From: Planctomycetota bacterium
Lineage (GTDB): Bacteria > Planctomycetota > UBA1135 > GCA-002686595
NCBI GenBank assembly: GCA_016712565.1
Contig: JADJQU010000003.1
Coordinates: 372,001 to 436,000 of the forward strand
Direction: 5' to 3'
Length of the DNA stretch: 64,000 nucleotides
A program made the position numbers and the translations under genes. This document shows positions 16,995-24,960 of the stretch, in pieces; position 1 is the first letter of the stretch; the number at the start of each line of letters is the position of its first letter. The notes under the pieces are model-generated. The model did not search any database. It saw nothing but the letters and a program-made list of their open reading frames with translations, and was not told where the DNA came from.

Positions 16995-18615
16995 GGTCCT
17001 TGGCTGTCCGGGTGCGAGGCGCGTTGTGGCGTGCGGTGGAAGAGGCGTGCAAGGCGTCGGCCAGCCTGCGCCCGGGCGGCCCACAGGAGGCATAAGTCCA
17101 TTGATGCCATGGACTTGTGCTCCAAACGGACCCCGGATCGCCGCTGCCCGCGACTTGTGGACCGGTGTCTTCCCTTTTGGACGTAAAGGCCGTTCCCCAG
17201 GTTGCGTGAAACACGCGATTCGGCTGCGAAGGGGCCCGACGCCGCGGGTCCCAGGCGGGGGGGAGGAGCCCTAGGTCAAGGCGCGGCACGGGGTTGGGGA
17301 ACCGCCGGCGCACCCGTCCGCGCCACCCGGAGTGCTCGGCGAAGGGGCCTGTGCAAGCGCTTGGACAGTGTCCGGGGCGTCCAGGGCCTTGGACACCCGG
17401 TCCGCCCCCGACTCCAGGGGGCCCCGGCGCCTCAGGACTCCCGCCGCGACGGGGGCTCCCCCGCGCGAGTCCCGCGGCCTCGTCGAGGGAAACCCGCAGG
17501 TCCTGGGCCACCGCGGGATCCGTCTCGCGCTGCGCGGCCCGCTGGAGGGCCGCCCGCACGCCTTCGTCCTCTCCGTGGGCGCGGGCCAGGGACCAGCCCG
17601 CCGCCGCCCGCACGGGGCCATGGGGGTGATGCTCCAGGGCCCCCAGGAGCCCGGCGCGGCCCTCGTCGCTCGGCGCGTGCGCCAGGGCCACCGCCGCATT
17701 GCGGGCGAGTCCCCCCGTGCCGGGCCGTCGCAGGGGAGTCGCGTCGGCCCAGGGGGGTCTGGGATCACGCTCGGCGAGCCAGCGCAGGAGACCACCCTCG
17801 ACCAGGGAGGGGGAGTCGCCCCAGCGGCCCGAGAGATCGGGTGCCGCCTTGCCCCAGGGGCAGACCTCCGAGCAGACGTCGCAACCGAAGGCCCAGGGGC
17901 CCATGCGCTCCCGCACCGGGCGTGGCGCCAACTCCCGGGATTCGATCGTGTGGTAGCTGATGCACAGGCCCGCGTCGACCCGTCCCGGCTCCAGGATGGC
18001 ACCCGTGGGGCAGGCATCGATGCACGCCCGGCAGGTGCCGCAGGATCCCGTGGGGGCGGCGGGTGTGGGGGCCAGTTCGGCGTCCAGCAGCAGCTCGCCC
18101 AGGAAGAACCAGGGCCCGAATCGGGGGTGCAGCAGGTTCGCGGCCTTCGACAGGAACCCCAATCCCGCCCGGGCGGCGTGGGAGCGCTCCAGCACGGGCC
18201 CCGCGTCCGCCACCGGCCGCCGTCGATCGGCGAGGCCCGCCTCCTTCAGGCGCCGCGCGAGCTTGCGCAGCAGCTTGAGCATCCGATTGTGGTAGTCGCG
18301 CCCCGCCGCATAGCGCGCGACCCGACCTCCACCCGGCAGACCCCGTTGGGCCAGGTCCACGGCGGGGCGGGAGTGGGCGAGGCCGACCACCAGGATGCTG
18401 CGGCCCTCCGGCAGCAGCCGCCGCGGATCCAGGATGCGTTCGCGGTCCGCCACCAGGTAGTCCAGGCCGGCGTGGTGTCCGCGGGCGAGCCACTCCTCGA
18501 ACCGCGCCGCATCGGGCGGGGGGGCGCAGGGAGCGATGCCCGCGAGGTCGAAGCCCACTTCCCGGGCCATCTCGACCGCTCGCTCGCTCTGCCGCGCTTC
18601 GCTCCCGGAGGCCAC
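16951..18615 (-). CDS. queG: Epoxyqueuosine reductase QueG with a long C-terminal extension
   Basis: QueG reduces epoxyqueuosine to queuosine in tRNA, using cobalamin and two 4Fe-4S clusters. The signature motifs are present: GFDLAGIAP, the N-terminal LVADRERILDPRRLLP, CGTCRACIDACPTGAI, CISYHTIES and CDVCSEVCPWGK, then HEAT-like helices (RNAAVALAHAPSDEGRAGLLGAL). The conserved part ends near residue 390. The frame then stays open for about 160 residues of low-complexity, non-family sequence to the stop at 16951, so the annotated end may be too far downstream or a frameshift may have occurred. A GTG at 18615 is used as start. It complements queA at 5353. Confidence 0.9.
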   Translation of the reverse strand: MASGSEARQSERAVEMAREVGFDLAGIAPCAPPPDAARFEEWLARGHHAGLDYLVADRERILDPRRLLPEGRSILVVGLAHSRPAVDLAQRGLPGGGRVARYAAGRDYHNRMLKLLRKLARRLKEAGLADRRRPVADAGPVLERSHAARAGLGFLSKAANLLHPRFGPWFFLGELLLDAELAPTPAAPTGSCGTCRACIDACPTGAILEPGRVDAGLCISYHTIESRELAPRPVRERMGPWAFGCDVCSEVCPWGKAAPDLSGRWGDSPSLVEGGLLRWLAERDPRPPWADATPLRRPGTGGLARNAAVALAHAPSDEGRAGLLGALEHHPHGPVRAAAGWSLARAHGEDEGVRAALQRAAQRETDPAVAQDLRVSLDEAAGLARGSPRRGGSPEAPGPPGVGGGPGVQGPGRPGHCPSACTGPFAEHSGWRGRVRRRFPNPVPRLDLGLLPPAWDPRRRAPSQPNRVFHATWGTAFTSKREDTGPQVAGSGDPGSVWSTSPWHQWTYASCGPPGRRLADALHASSTARHNAPRTRTAKDHGPTRLLLRPQVLR

Positions 18616-18921
18616 GGAGGGATTGTGACCGGCCCCGCGGCCCGCGCCATGGGTGGGTCCGCTTTGGGGTTCCGCGGGAGGTTCCGTCGATGGGCCGAAG
18701 TTCGGAGATTCCTTAACCTTGACCTAGCAAATACTTAGGCGCAGAAACCTGAGTTTGACGGAGGATTTTCAGCCCAATGACGGAACCTTCCGGGTTACCC
18801 CCGGTCAGCCACATCTAGAATCGAAGTCGAGCCAGGGCCCGGCGCGCGGCGAGCCGCACGTTGGAGCCATGGCGGGAAGCCTGTCCCCCCCTCCCGCAAA
18901 GTTTCGCGAGTTAGTGCCCGG
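18616..18921. other. Divergent intergenic region between queG and an ECF sigma gene
   Basis: About 300 bases without a gene. The segment 18700-18830 is clearly richer in A and T than its surroundings and carries TTGACC at 18719-18724 with TACTTA about a dozen bases further on, and TTGACG at 18755-18760. These are plausible promoter pieces for the sigma operon, but none has an ideal spacing. A short inverted repeat CCTA/TAGG flanks the AAATACT segment at 18723-18739. Confidence 0.45.
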
Positions 18922-19842
18922 ATGCTGGACGCCGAAGCCAACGCGCTAGGCCACGCACCGAATGCCGCGCTCGATCGCGCAGGCCTGAAGGCTCGAATTC
19001 TCGCCCTGCGCAAGGAGCTTCCGCGCAGCGAGGCCACGCGCATCGCCGGCTTCCTCGACGATCCGGCCCGCAGCGCCGAGTCCGTCCGCGACGCGGTGTC
19101 CACGCGCCTGATGGAGGCCTTCCGCCTGCAGGCGGGTCGCGGCTGCTTCGGCCTGCTGTACGAACTGAATTGCGCCCACCTGCTGGTGCAGGTTTCGAGC
19201 TGCCTGCGCCGCTACGGAAGCCGTACCGATCCCCGGGACGTGCTGCAGGAGGTGTTCTTCAACGTCTACCGCTACCCGCACCGCTTCAACTGCGAGCGCG
19301 ACGACGCGTTCCGGGTGTGGTCGGCCATGATCGTGCGCAACACGGTGCTCAAGCACCTGCGTTCGAACGGCCGGGCGGGTCGCACCGAGACCCCCTTCGA
19401 GGACCTGTCCGACCAGGCCGAAGTGCGCTCCTCCGGCCCCCTGAACGGGGTGATCGACCGGGAGGACTCGCGCGAGTGCGGCCGGGTCTACCTGACCTAC
19501 CTGCACCTCTACCTGGAGTTCTACGCCATGCTCTCCCCCCGGGAGCAGCAGGCGATTCACCTGGTCGAAGTGGAGGAGCTGAGTTACCGGGACGCTGCCG
19601 ACCGACTATCCATCAAGCTGGAGAACTTGAAGATGGTCATTTTCCGGGCCCGCAGGAAGATCCACCGCTCGATGCGTCGGGTCTTCGAAGGACTGCCCCC
19701 GGACTGCCGTCCGGCCCGCGACCCCAAGTTGCTGTCCGAGGATTCGACCGCCCTCCCCGCCTCCGGTTCGGGGCGGGGAAGCGCCGCCGCGGAGGGGGTT
19801 GTCCCGACTCCGCGGGCGGCCCGCACGGAGGAAGACACATGA
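18922..19842 (+). CDS. ECF-type RNA polymerase sigma factor (306 aa)
   Basis: A sigma-70 family protein with region 2 (DPRDVLQEVFFNVYRYPHRF, then FRVWSAMIVRNTVLKHLR) and region 4 (LSPREQQAIHLVEVEELSYRDAADRLSIKLENLKMVIFRARRKI). It is longer than a minimal ECF factor, with about 90 extra residues at the N-terminus and a ~50-residue disordered tail. The stop overlaps the start of the downstream zinc-finger protein by ATGA, the typical sigma/anti-sigma pairing. It likely drives a regulon that includes its own operon. Confidence 0.92.
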   Translation: MLDAEANALGHAPNAALDRAGLKARILALRKELPRSEATRIAGFLDDPARSAESVRDAVSTRLMEAFRLQAGRGCFGLLYELNCAHLLVQVSSCLRRYGSRTDPRDVLQEVFFNVYRYPHRFNCERDDAFRVWSAMIVRNTVLKHLRSNGRAGRTETPFEDLSDQAEVRSSGPLNGVIDREDSRECGRVYLTYLHLYLEFYAMLSPREQQAIHLVEVEELSYRDAADRLSIKLENLKMVIFRARRKIHRSMRRVFEGLPPDCRPARDPKLLSEDSTALPASGSGRGSAAAEGVVPTPRAARTEEDT

Positions 19843-21050
19843 GCGTCCCGCAGGATCCCCACATGCCCCAGGGATCGCCCCAAGGCGGGCCCCCCCAGGG
19901 CGGGCCCCAATGGTGGAACGAAGGCCTGACAGAGGTCTGCGCGCCCTTCCAGGTCGACATCTCCTGTCTGGTGGACGGAGAGCTCGACGAGGCCGCCGCG
20001 GCGCGGGCCATGGTGCACCTGGAGGAGTGCTCCACCTGCAGGAGCTTCTTCGACGAGACGCGTCAGTGCGTGCAGTTGCACCGCGACGTCACGGATCCGA
20101 CTCGTCTCGTGGCGCGACTCTCCACGCTCCTGGGGGCGGATTTTTCGAAGCAAGCCCAGGAGATCGAGCACGTTCACCGGCTGGCGACGATCTTCTACCA
20201 ACTCGGCAAGGCCTACCTGCTTTCGGCCCTGGACCCGGATTTCCACACCCGCGTCTTCGAGGCCGCGCTGCCGATCGAAACCACCCAGTGCATGGGTCGC
20301 GGATTTGTGGACGGCGTGCTCTACAGTCGGGAGGACGGCGAGGAAACCGCCGAGGCCGACCACGCTGGACGCCTCCACGGGGGGATCGGGGGGGGGATCG
20401 ACGGGCCCGGGATCGACTGGAAGGGTGCCCGCAGGCTCTTCAACGGCCGCCTCAAGGAGATCCAAAGTCCCCTGGAGAAGGGCCGCCGGCTCCTGGACGA
20501 GGCCGTGATCGTCGATCCGTCCCACGAGGAGGCGCGGCTGTACCTGGCCTTCCTGGCCGCCCGCGAGGGCAAGACACTCAAGGCGGCGCGCGAGTACCGC
20601 GAGCTTTTCCGCTCCTCCCTCTCCGAGCAGAACCGCGGCCATGCGGCGGTCCAGTTGGGACTGCTGCACGATCGCGAGGGAGACCACCGCAAGGCCCTGG
20701 CCTGCTTCCGCTGGGTCACGATCAGCGGCCTGTGCGACCGCGACGAGCGGTTCTTCTTCACGCGCTTCAACCAGGCCCTGGAGTACGCCCTCCTGGGACG
20801 CGCCGAGCCCTCCCTGGCCGCTCTTCGGACCCTGCTGGACCGGCACCCGAGCCGGGCCCAGGAGGTCGCGGGCCTGATTCTCAAGTCCAAGAACCTGCAG
20901 GCGGCCATGGACGCCCTCCCTGGCTATGGCGAGCGGTTACTGGCCGCCTGCCCCGAACTATTCCAGGTCCCCGGTCCAGCCGCCAGCGGTGACGACTGCG
21001 GTGAATCGGGCCAACCGCCCTCCGGCCGGGCAGACGGCCGTCGGGAGTGA
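19839..21050 (+). CDS. Soluble zinc-finger anti-sigma factor with TPR-like C-terminus (403 aa)
   Basis: The N-terminus holds an anti-sigma zinc finger of the HC2 type: Cys43 in ISCLVDGELDE, His60, Cys64 and Cys67 in HLEECSTC. The remaining ~300 residues are helical with TPR-like pieces (LYLAFLAAREGKTLKAAREYREL, AAVQLGLLHDREGDHRKALACF, FNQALEYALLGRAEPSLAALRTLL). No transmembrane helix is visible, so unlike most anti-sigmas it appears cytoplasmic. The TPR part may sense a partner protein. It overlaps the sigma gene upstream by four bases and is followed closely by a secreted protein. Confidence 0.88.
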   Translation: MSVPQDPHMPQGSPQGGPPQGGPQWWNEGLTEVCAPFQVDISCLVDGELDEAAAARAMVHLEECSTCRSFFDETRQCVQLHRDVTDPTRLVARLSTLLGADFSKQAQEIEHVHRLATIFYQLGKAYLLSALDPDFHTRVFEAALPIETTQCMGRGFVDGVLYSREDGEETAEADHAGRLHGGIGGGIDGPGIDWKGARRLFNGRLKEIQSPLEKGRRLLDEAVIVDPSHEEARLYLAFLAAREGKTLKAAREYRELFRSSLSEQNRGHAAVQLGLLHDREGDHRKALACFRWVTISGLCDRDERFFFTRFNQALEYALLGRAEPSLAALRTLLDRHPSRAQEVAGLILKSKNLQAAMDALPGYGERLLAACPELFQVPGPAASGDDCGESGQPPSGRADGRRE

Positions 21051-21055
21051 CACCC

Positions 21056-21673
21056 ATGCAAGACAACACACCCAAACTCCTGCCGCTGGGGCTCGCCGCC
21101 CTGGCCCTTGGCTGTCTGGCGCTCGCGCCAACCCTGCTGAGGGCGGGCGACAACGGCGGGCCGCTGTCCGTGGGCGGCGGGGACGCCATCGGAAGCCTCC
21201 CCTTCGTCCCGAGCCCGCCGGAGGGCCTGGTCGCCCCCGGGATGCCCACCGCACCCTCGATCGTGCTGGAGGGACCGAGCCTGGCCGCCATCAACGAACT
21301 GGTCGTCGATGCCTGGGGAGATGGCTGGGCCGAGTTGGCCCACACCCAAGCCGGCGTGCGCGTCGAGCTCCAGGGTCGCGTCCAACTGCTCGTCGACCGC
21401 AATCGGCTGGGTGAGTCGGAGGTCACCGTCGCCTTGGACGTTTCCCAGGGCTTCTCCGGGGGGCTTGGCGTCCTGACCCTGAACTCCCAGGTGGTCTCCC
21501 ACCAGTTCCTGCCGCAGTCCGGGGACCTGGCGCTCCCCCTGGGCATGCTCTCCGAGAGCGGCTTCCTCGACGAGGGAGTCCTGACCCTGCATTCCTTCAG
21601 CACCACGCGCAAGCACCACGGTCTCGACATGACCGGTTCGGGCGGGCTCCTCCGGCTGTCCTCCCACGAATAA
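21056..21673 (+). CDS. Secreted protein of unknown function in the ECF operon (205 aa)
   Basis: A hydrophobic leader (LLPLGLAALALGCLALAPTLL) precedes a 170-residue exported domain with no family I recognise. It contains ELVVDAWGDGWAELAHTQAGV and several hydrophobic strands. I choose the ATG at 21056 because GGGAG (21043-21047) sits eight bases upstream. A GTG at 21047 overlapping the previous stop (GTGA) is an alternative start that adds three residues. It is the last gene before a strong terminator. Confidence 0.75.
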   Translation: MQDNTPKLLPLGLAALALGCLALAPTLLRAGDNGGPLSVGGGDAIGSLPFVPSPPEGLVAPGMPTAPSIVLEGPSLAAINELVVDAWGDGWAELAHTQAGVRVELQGRVQLLVDRNRLGESEVTVALDVSQGFSGGLGVLTLNSQVVSHQFLPQSGDLALPLGMLSESGFLDEGVLTLHSFSTTRKHHGLDMTGSGGLLRLSSHE

Positions 21674-21706
21674 GTTCCCGGCGCGCCTCCTGAGGGCCAG
21701 CCCAGG

Positions 21707-21750
21707 AAACCGGCGGTCCTCTCCAGCGAGGGGCCGCCGGTTTTCTTTTT
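21707..21750 (+). terminator. Rho-independent terminator of the ECF sigma operon
   Basis: A 10-base perfect inverted repeat (AAACCGGCGG at 21707-21716 and CCGCCGGTTT at 21734-21743) is followed by a T-rich tail (TTTTCTTTTT, 21741-21750). It lies 33 bases after the stop of the last operon gene and is the clearest terminator in the window. Confidence 0.92.
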
Positions 21751-21839
21751 CAGCGCCTCGGGGATCTCCGCCGTCCGGCCGGCCGCGTTGGGCCTACGGA
21801 ATTGCCCCGTTCGTCCGAGAACCAGGGGAGCTCCACGCC

Positions 21840-23357
21840 ATGGACCTGCCTCCCCTTCGGCCCACCGCGATTCCCGGCATGACCGGGCCGGCGAACGCGT
21901 CCCAGGAAAAAATTGCCGAGGGACGGCTGTTCCAGGCCCAGGTGGTGCAACTTGGCGACGGTGGAAGCCTGGTGCTCGCGGTCGGCCGCGAACGCATCGC
22001 GGCCACCAGCCAGGCGGGCTTCCAGGTCGGTCAGCGTCTGTTCCTGCGCGTCAAGGGCAGCGGGGCCGCGCGCGTCTTCGAACTGCTCGGAGAAGCGGAA
22101 TTCGCCGCCCTGGCCGAGCCCGCGGCGCCGGTCGATTCCGAAAGCCACCCGTTCCGCCTGCTGGCCCAGGCCGCAGGCGTCGGTTCCCTGCTCGCCGAAC
22201 TGGAGGCGCGGTTGGGGGAGGCTCGATCGGACGCTCGATCCCTGGGCAGCTTTGCCTTCGCCCCCGGCGGTGACGCCGATCAATTGGCCAGGAGCCTCGC
22301 CCGCGGCGGTCTGGGCCACGAGACCCTGCGGCTGGCCCGCGCCCTGGAGCAATTGCCCCAGGCCGTCCTCGTCTCCACCGCGGAGGAGCTCTTGGGCGCC
22401 GCCCTGGCGGCCGCACCGGATCCGCGGGCCGCGCGCGCCGAACTCGCTCGCCTGCTCGGGAGCGCCCTGGAGGGGCCCCAATTCGCCGCGGCCCTCGCGG
22501 AGCCCCGGCTCCAGGCCGGCGAGCGCGCGCCGCCCTTCACCCGCCTGCTGTTGGCCCTGGGCTCCTTGCTGGACGGGCTGCCCTCCGAGCCGTTCCCGGC
22601 CGCGGTGCGCGAAGATCTGCGGGACCTGATCGCCGTGGCGCGCATTTCTCCCGCACTGGCGCGCGCGGTCAGCGAGGCCCTGTTGGGCGAGGGCCGGTCC
22701 GGGGCCCTGGCGAAGATCCTGACCGAGCTGGCGAGCGAGTCCGCGCTCCCGCCCGCGTTTCCCCCCACGCTTCCCCCCACGCTTCCCCCGGGGGGCGAGG
22801 TCCTGGACCTCAAGCAATGGCTGCTCAGCGCCCTCGAAAAGGGGCAGGACGGCTTGGAGCCTTCGGGCCGCCCGACCCACGCGTTGCGCGGCGCCCTGGC
22901 GGCCCTGGAGGCCGAGCAGTTCGTCGCCCTGGCTCGATCCCAAGCCGGAGAGGGGCAGTGCCTGGCCTTCGCGCTGCGCGACGGCTCGCGCTTCGCCGAC
23001 GCTCACTTGATTCACCGCAGGCTCGACGATTCCGAGGGTGACGAACGCTCCGCCGAGCGCGGGCCGCGCCGCCCGAGCCGCGCGGTCCTGGGCTTGGACT
23101 TCTCGCGCACCGGGCCCGTGCGTGCCGAGTTCTTGCTGGACGCTTCGAATTTGCGCGTGCGCCTGGACGTGGGGAGCGAGGCCGTGGCCGGCCGTCTGCA
23201 CGCCGGCCTCGAGGCGTTGCGCGAGCGCCTCGCGGCCAACGGCCGCAACGTTCAAGTGCAAGTGGGCGTGCGCCCGCTCGAGGACCTGCGCGTGCCCGGG
23301 CCCGATTCCGACCTGCGTCTCGCGGGCGGCCGGGGGGCCGTCGATCGGCTGGGCTAG
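21840..23357 (+). CDS. FliK-like hook-length-control domain protein (505 aa)
   Basis: The C-terminal ~100 residues have the FliK/YscP-type pattern: a run of beta strands (AVLGLDFSRTGPVRAEFLLDASNLRVRLDVGSE), then a long helix with the dyad AGRLHAGLEALRERLAANG and VQVQVGV. The middle is an alanine/leucine-rich helical region with a short PPTLPPTLPP repeat, as expected for a ruler-like protein. The next gene encodes a FlhB C-terminal homologue, the partner on which FliK-type proteins act. No other flagellar genes lie nearby. I infer a specialised export-switch pair rather than the main FliK, but cannot exclude that it is the only one in the genome. Confidence 0.75.
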   Translation: MDLPPLRPTAIPGMTGPANASQEKIAEGRLFQAQVVQLGDGGSLVLAVGRERIAATSQAGFQVGQRLFLRVKGSGAARVFELLGEAEFAALAEPAAPVDSESHPFRLLAQAAGVGSLLAELEARLGEARSDARSLGSFAFAPGGDADQLARSLARGGLGHETLRLARALEQLPQAVLVSTAEELLGAALAAAPDPRAARAELARLLGSALEGPQFAAALAEPRLQAGERAPPFTRLLLALGSLLDGLPSEPFPAAVREDLRDLIAVARISPALARAVSEALLGEGRSGALAKILTELASESALPPAFPPTLPPTLPPGGEVLDLKQWLLSALEKGQDGLEPSGRPTHALRGALAALEAEQFVALARSQAGEGQCLAFALRDGSRFADAHLIHRRLDDSEGDERSAERGPRRPSRAVLGLDFSRTGPVRAEFLLDASNLRVRLDVGSEAVAGRLHAGLEALRERLAANGRNVQVQVGVRPLEDLRVPGPDSDLRLAGGRGAVDRLG

Positions 23358-23359
23358 CC

Positions 23360-23677
23360 ATGGAAGCCCATTCCTCTACACCCTCCGGCGTCGCCGGGAA
23401 GCTCGATCGGGCGGTGGCCCTGCGCCATGATCCCGCCACCGGCCGCGCGCCCACCGTGGTGGCCGCGGGCCGCGGGGAAGTGGCGCGGCGCCTGGTCGAA
23501 ATCGCCGCGGAACACGGTGTTCCCGTGCGCGAGGACAAGGACCTGGCCGCGCTGCTCGCCCTCGTGGATCTGGGAGACGAGATCCCCGTGGAGCTCTACC
23601 AGGCCGTGGCCGAGGTGATTGCCTTCGTCTATCGCGTCGGCGCAGAGGCCGATGCCGGCGCACCACGACGGCCCTGA
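23360..23677 (+). CDS. FlhB C-terminal-like protein (FlhX/EscU-type, 105 aa)
   Basis: A short protein matching only the cytoplasmic C-terminal domain of FlhB/YscU. The matching segments are AVALRHDPATGRAPTVVAAG, RRLVEIAAEHGVPVREDKDLA, ALVDLGDEIPVELYQAVAEV and IAFVYRVG. The NPTH autocleavage site and the membrane domain are absent, as in the FlhX-type proteins of other bacteria, which can stand in for the FlhB tail. It starts two bases after the FliK-like gene. I infer a role in flagellar export-substrate switching. Confidence 0.88.
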   Translation: MEAHSSTPSGVAGKLDRAVALRHDPATGRAPTVVAAGRGEVARRLVEIAAEHGVPVREDKDLAALLALVDLGDEIPVELYQAVAEVIAFVYRVGAEADAGAPRRP

Positions 23678-23738
23678 ACTCGCCGTGGCGCGCGCCGCGG
23701 GTCCCCGCAGCGCGCCGCGCGTCCCGTGACCCGGGCCC

Positions 23739-23774
23739 GGCCAGGGTCTCGGCCAGGGTCTCGGCCAGGGCCTC
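23739..23774. repeat. 12-base tandem repeat, 3 copies
   Basis: Three copies of GGCCAGGGTCTC (the third with one change) lie in the 150-base gap between the FlhX-like gene and pdxA. No function is evident. They resemble other GC-rich short arrays in this window. Confidence 0.8.
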
Positions 23775-23827
23775 GGCCGATGGGGGGGGCGCTCCGGCCC
23801 ATCGGATCCCTTGCTACCGTACGTGGC

Positions 23828-24844
23828 GTGGACACGCTGCCCCTGCTCGCGGTGACCGTCGGAGATCCGGCGGGAATCGGCCCCGAAGTGACGCTCGCCG
23901 CGCTCGCGCTCCCCGCGGTGAGTGCCGCGGCCCACGTCCTGGTGCTCGGCCCCGAGTCGCTCCGCCCGTCCTGGATCCCCGAGTGGCGCGGCGTCCTGCC
24001 TTCGGCGGGGCCCCTCGCCCTGGAGGGCCGGGCCTGGCTCGCCACCAGCGGTCCCGAACTCCTGGAGCACGGCCCCTTCGAGTTGGGCCGCGCCCAGGCG
24101 AACTGCGGTCGCGCGGCCCTCGCCTCACTGCGCCGCGGCGTCGAGCTCGCCCTGTCGGGCGCGGTGGACGGGCTCGTGACGGCGCCGGTGTCCAAGGAAG
24201 CCCTGCACCTCGCCGGCGAACCCGTCGAAGGTCAGACGGAATTGATCGGCCGCTGGGCCGGCGTCCAGAACCACCAGATGGTCGCCATCGCGGGCCCGTT
24301 GCGGATCATGCTGCTCTCGCGCCACCTGCCCCTGCGGCGGGCCCTGGACCTGATCACGCCGGAGCGAGTGTTCTTTCACCTCGAGCTGCTGCACCGGACG
24401 CTGCGGGACCTGGGCATCGCCCGGCCGCGCATCGCGCTGGCGGGGATCAACCCCCACGCCGGAGAGGGAGGCATCCTGGGCAGCGAGGAGCAGGAACTTC
24501 TGGCCGAGCCCCTGGCCCGCGCCCAGGGGGCCGGCCTGGACGTCACAGGCCCCCTTTCCCCCGACACGGTGTTCCTCCAGGCCCTGCGGGGGCGTTTCGA
24601 CGGCGTGCTGGCCCACTTCCATGACCAAGCCTTCATCGCCGCCAAGCTGGCAGCCCCGGACACGGGGCTGACCCTGATCGCGGGGTTGCCGTTCCTGAGG
24701 GTCTCCCCGGCCCATGGAACGGCCTTCGATCTGGCCGGAAAGGGACTGGCCTCCTCGGAAAACATGCAGGTGGCACTACTGGAGACCGCGCGTTGGGCCC
24801 GTGCCCGCCGCGCCGCGCGGGCCGCACCCTGTCCCACGCGGTAG
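23828..24844 (+). CDS. pdxA: 4-hydroxythreonine-4-phosphate dehydrogenase PdxA, with Gln at a substrate-binding His
   Basis: PdxA oxidises 4-phosphohydroxy-threonine in DXP-dependent pyridoxal phosphate synthesis. The 338-residue protein shows TVGDPAGIGPEV, LVTAPVSKEAL, RHLPLR (His166), INPHAGEGG (His210), HFHDQ (His265) and RVSPAHGTAFDLAGKG. The three metal-ligand histidines are therefore kept at the expected spacing. The substrate-contacting GHTE motif reads GQTE, with Gln136 in place of histidine. GTG at 23828 starts the conserved region directly; an upstream in-frame ATG would add a repetitive arginine/proline stretch encoded by the tandem repeat. Confidence 0.93.
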   Translation: MDTLPLLAVTVGDPAGIGPEVTLAALALPAVSAAAHVLVLGPESLRPSWIPEWRGVLPSAGPLALEGRAWLATSGPELLEHGPFELGRAQANCGRAALASLRRGVELALSGAVDGLVTAPVSKEALHLAGEPVEGQTELIGRWAGVQNHQMVAIAGPLRIMLLSRHLPLRRALDLITPERVFFHLELLHRTLRDLGIARPRIALAGINPHAGEGGILGSEEQELLAEPLARAQGAGLDVTGPLSPDTVFLQALRGRFDGVLAHFHDQAFIAAKLAAPDTGLTLIAGLPFLRVSPAHGTAFDLAGKGLASSENMQVALLETARWARARRAARAAPCPTR

Positions 24845-24960
24845 AGTAGGATCACGGGTGACCTTCGGCGCGACCGAAGCACGCCTGGAAGCTCCCCCCC
24901 CGGGAGACGTTCACCGAGCCGTTCACCGAGCCGCACCCCGAGCCCCAGCCGTCCCGCGAC

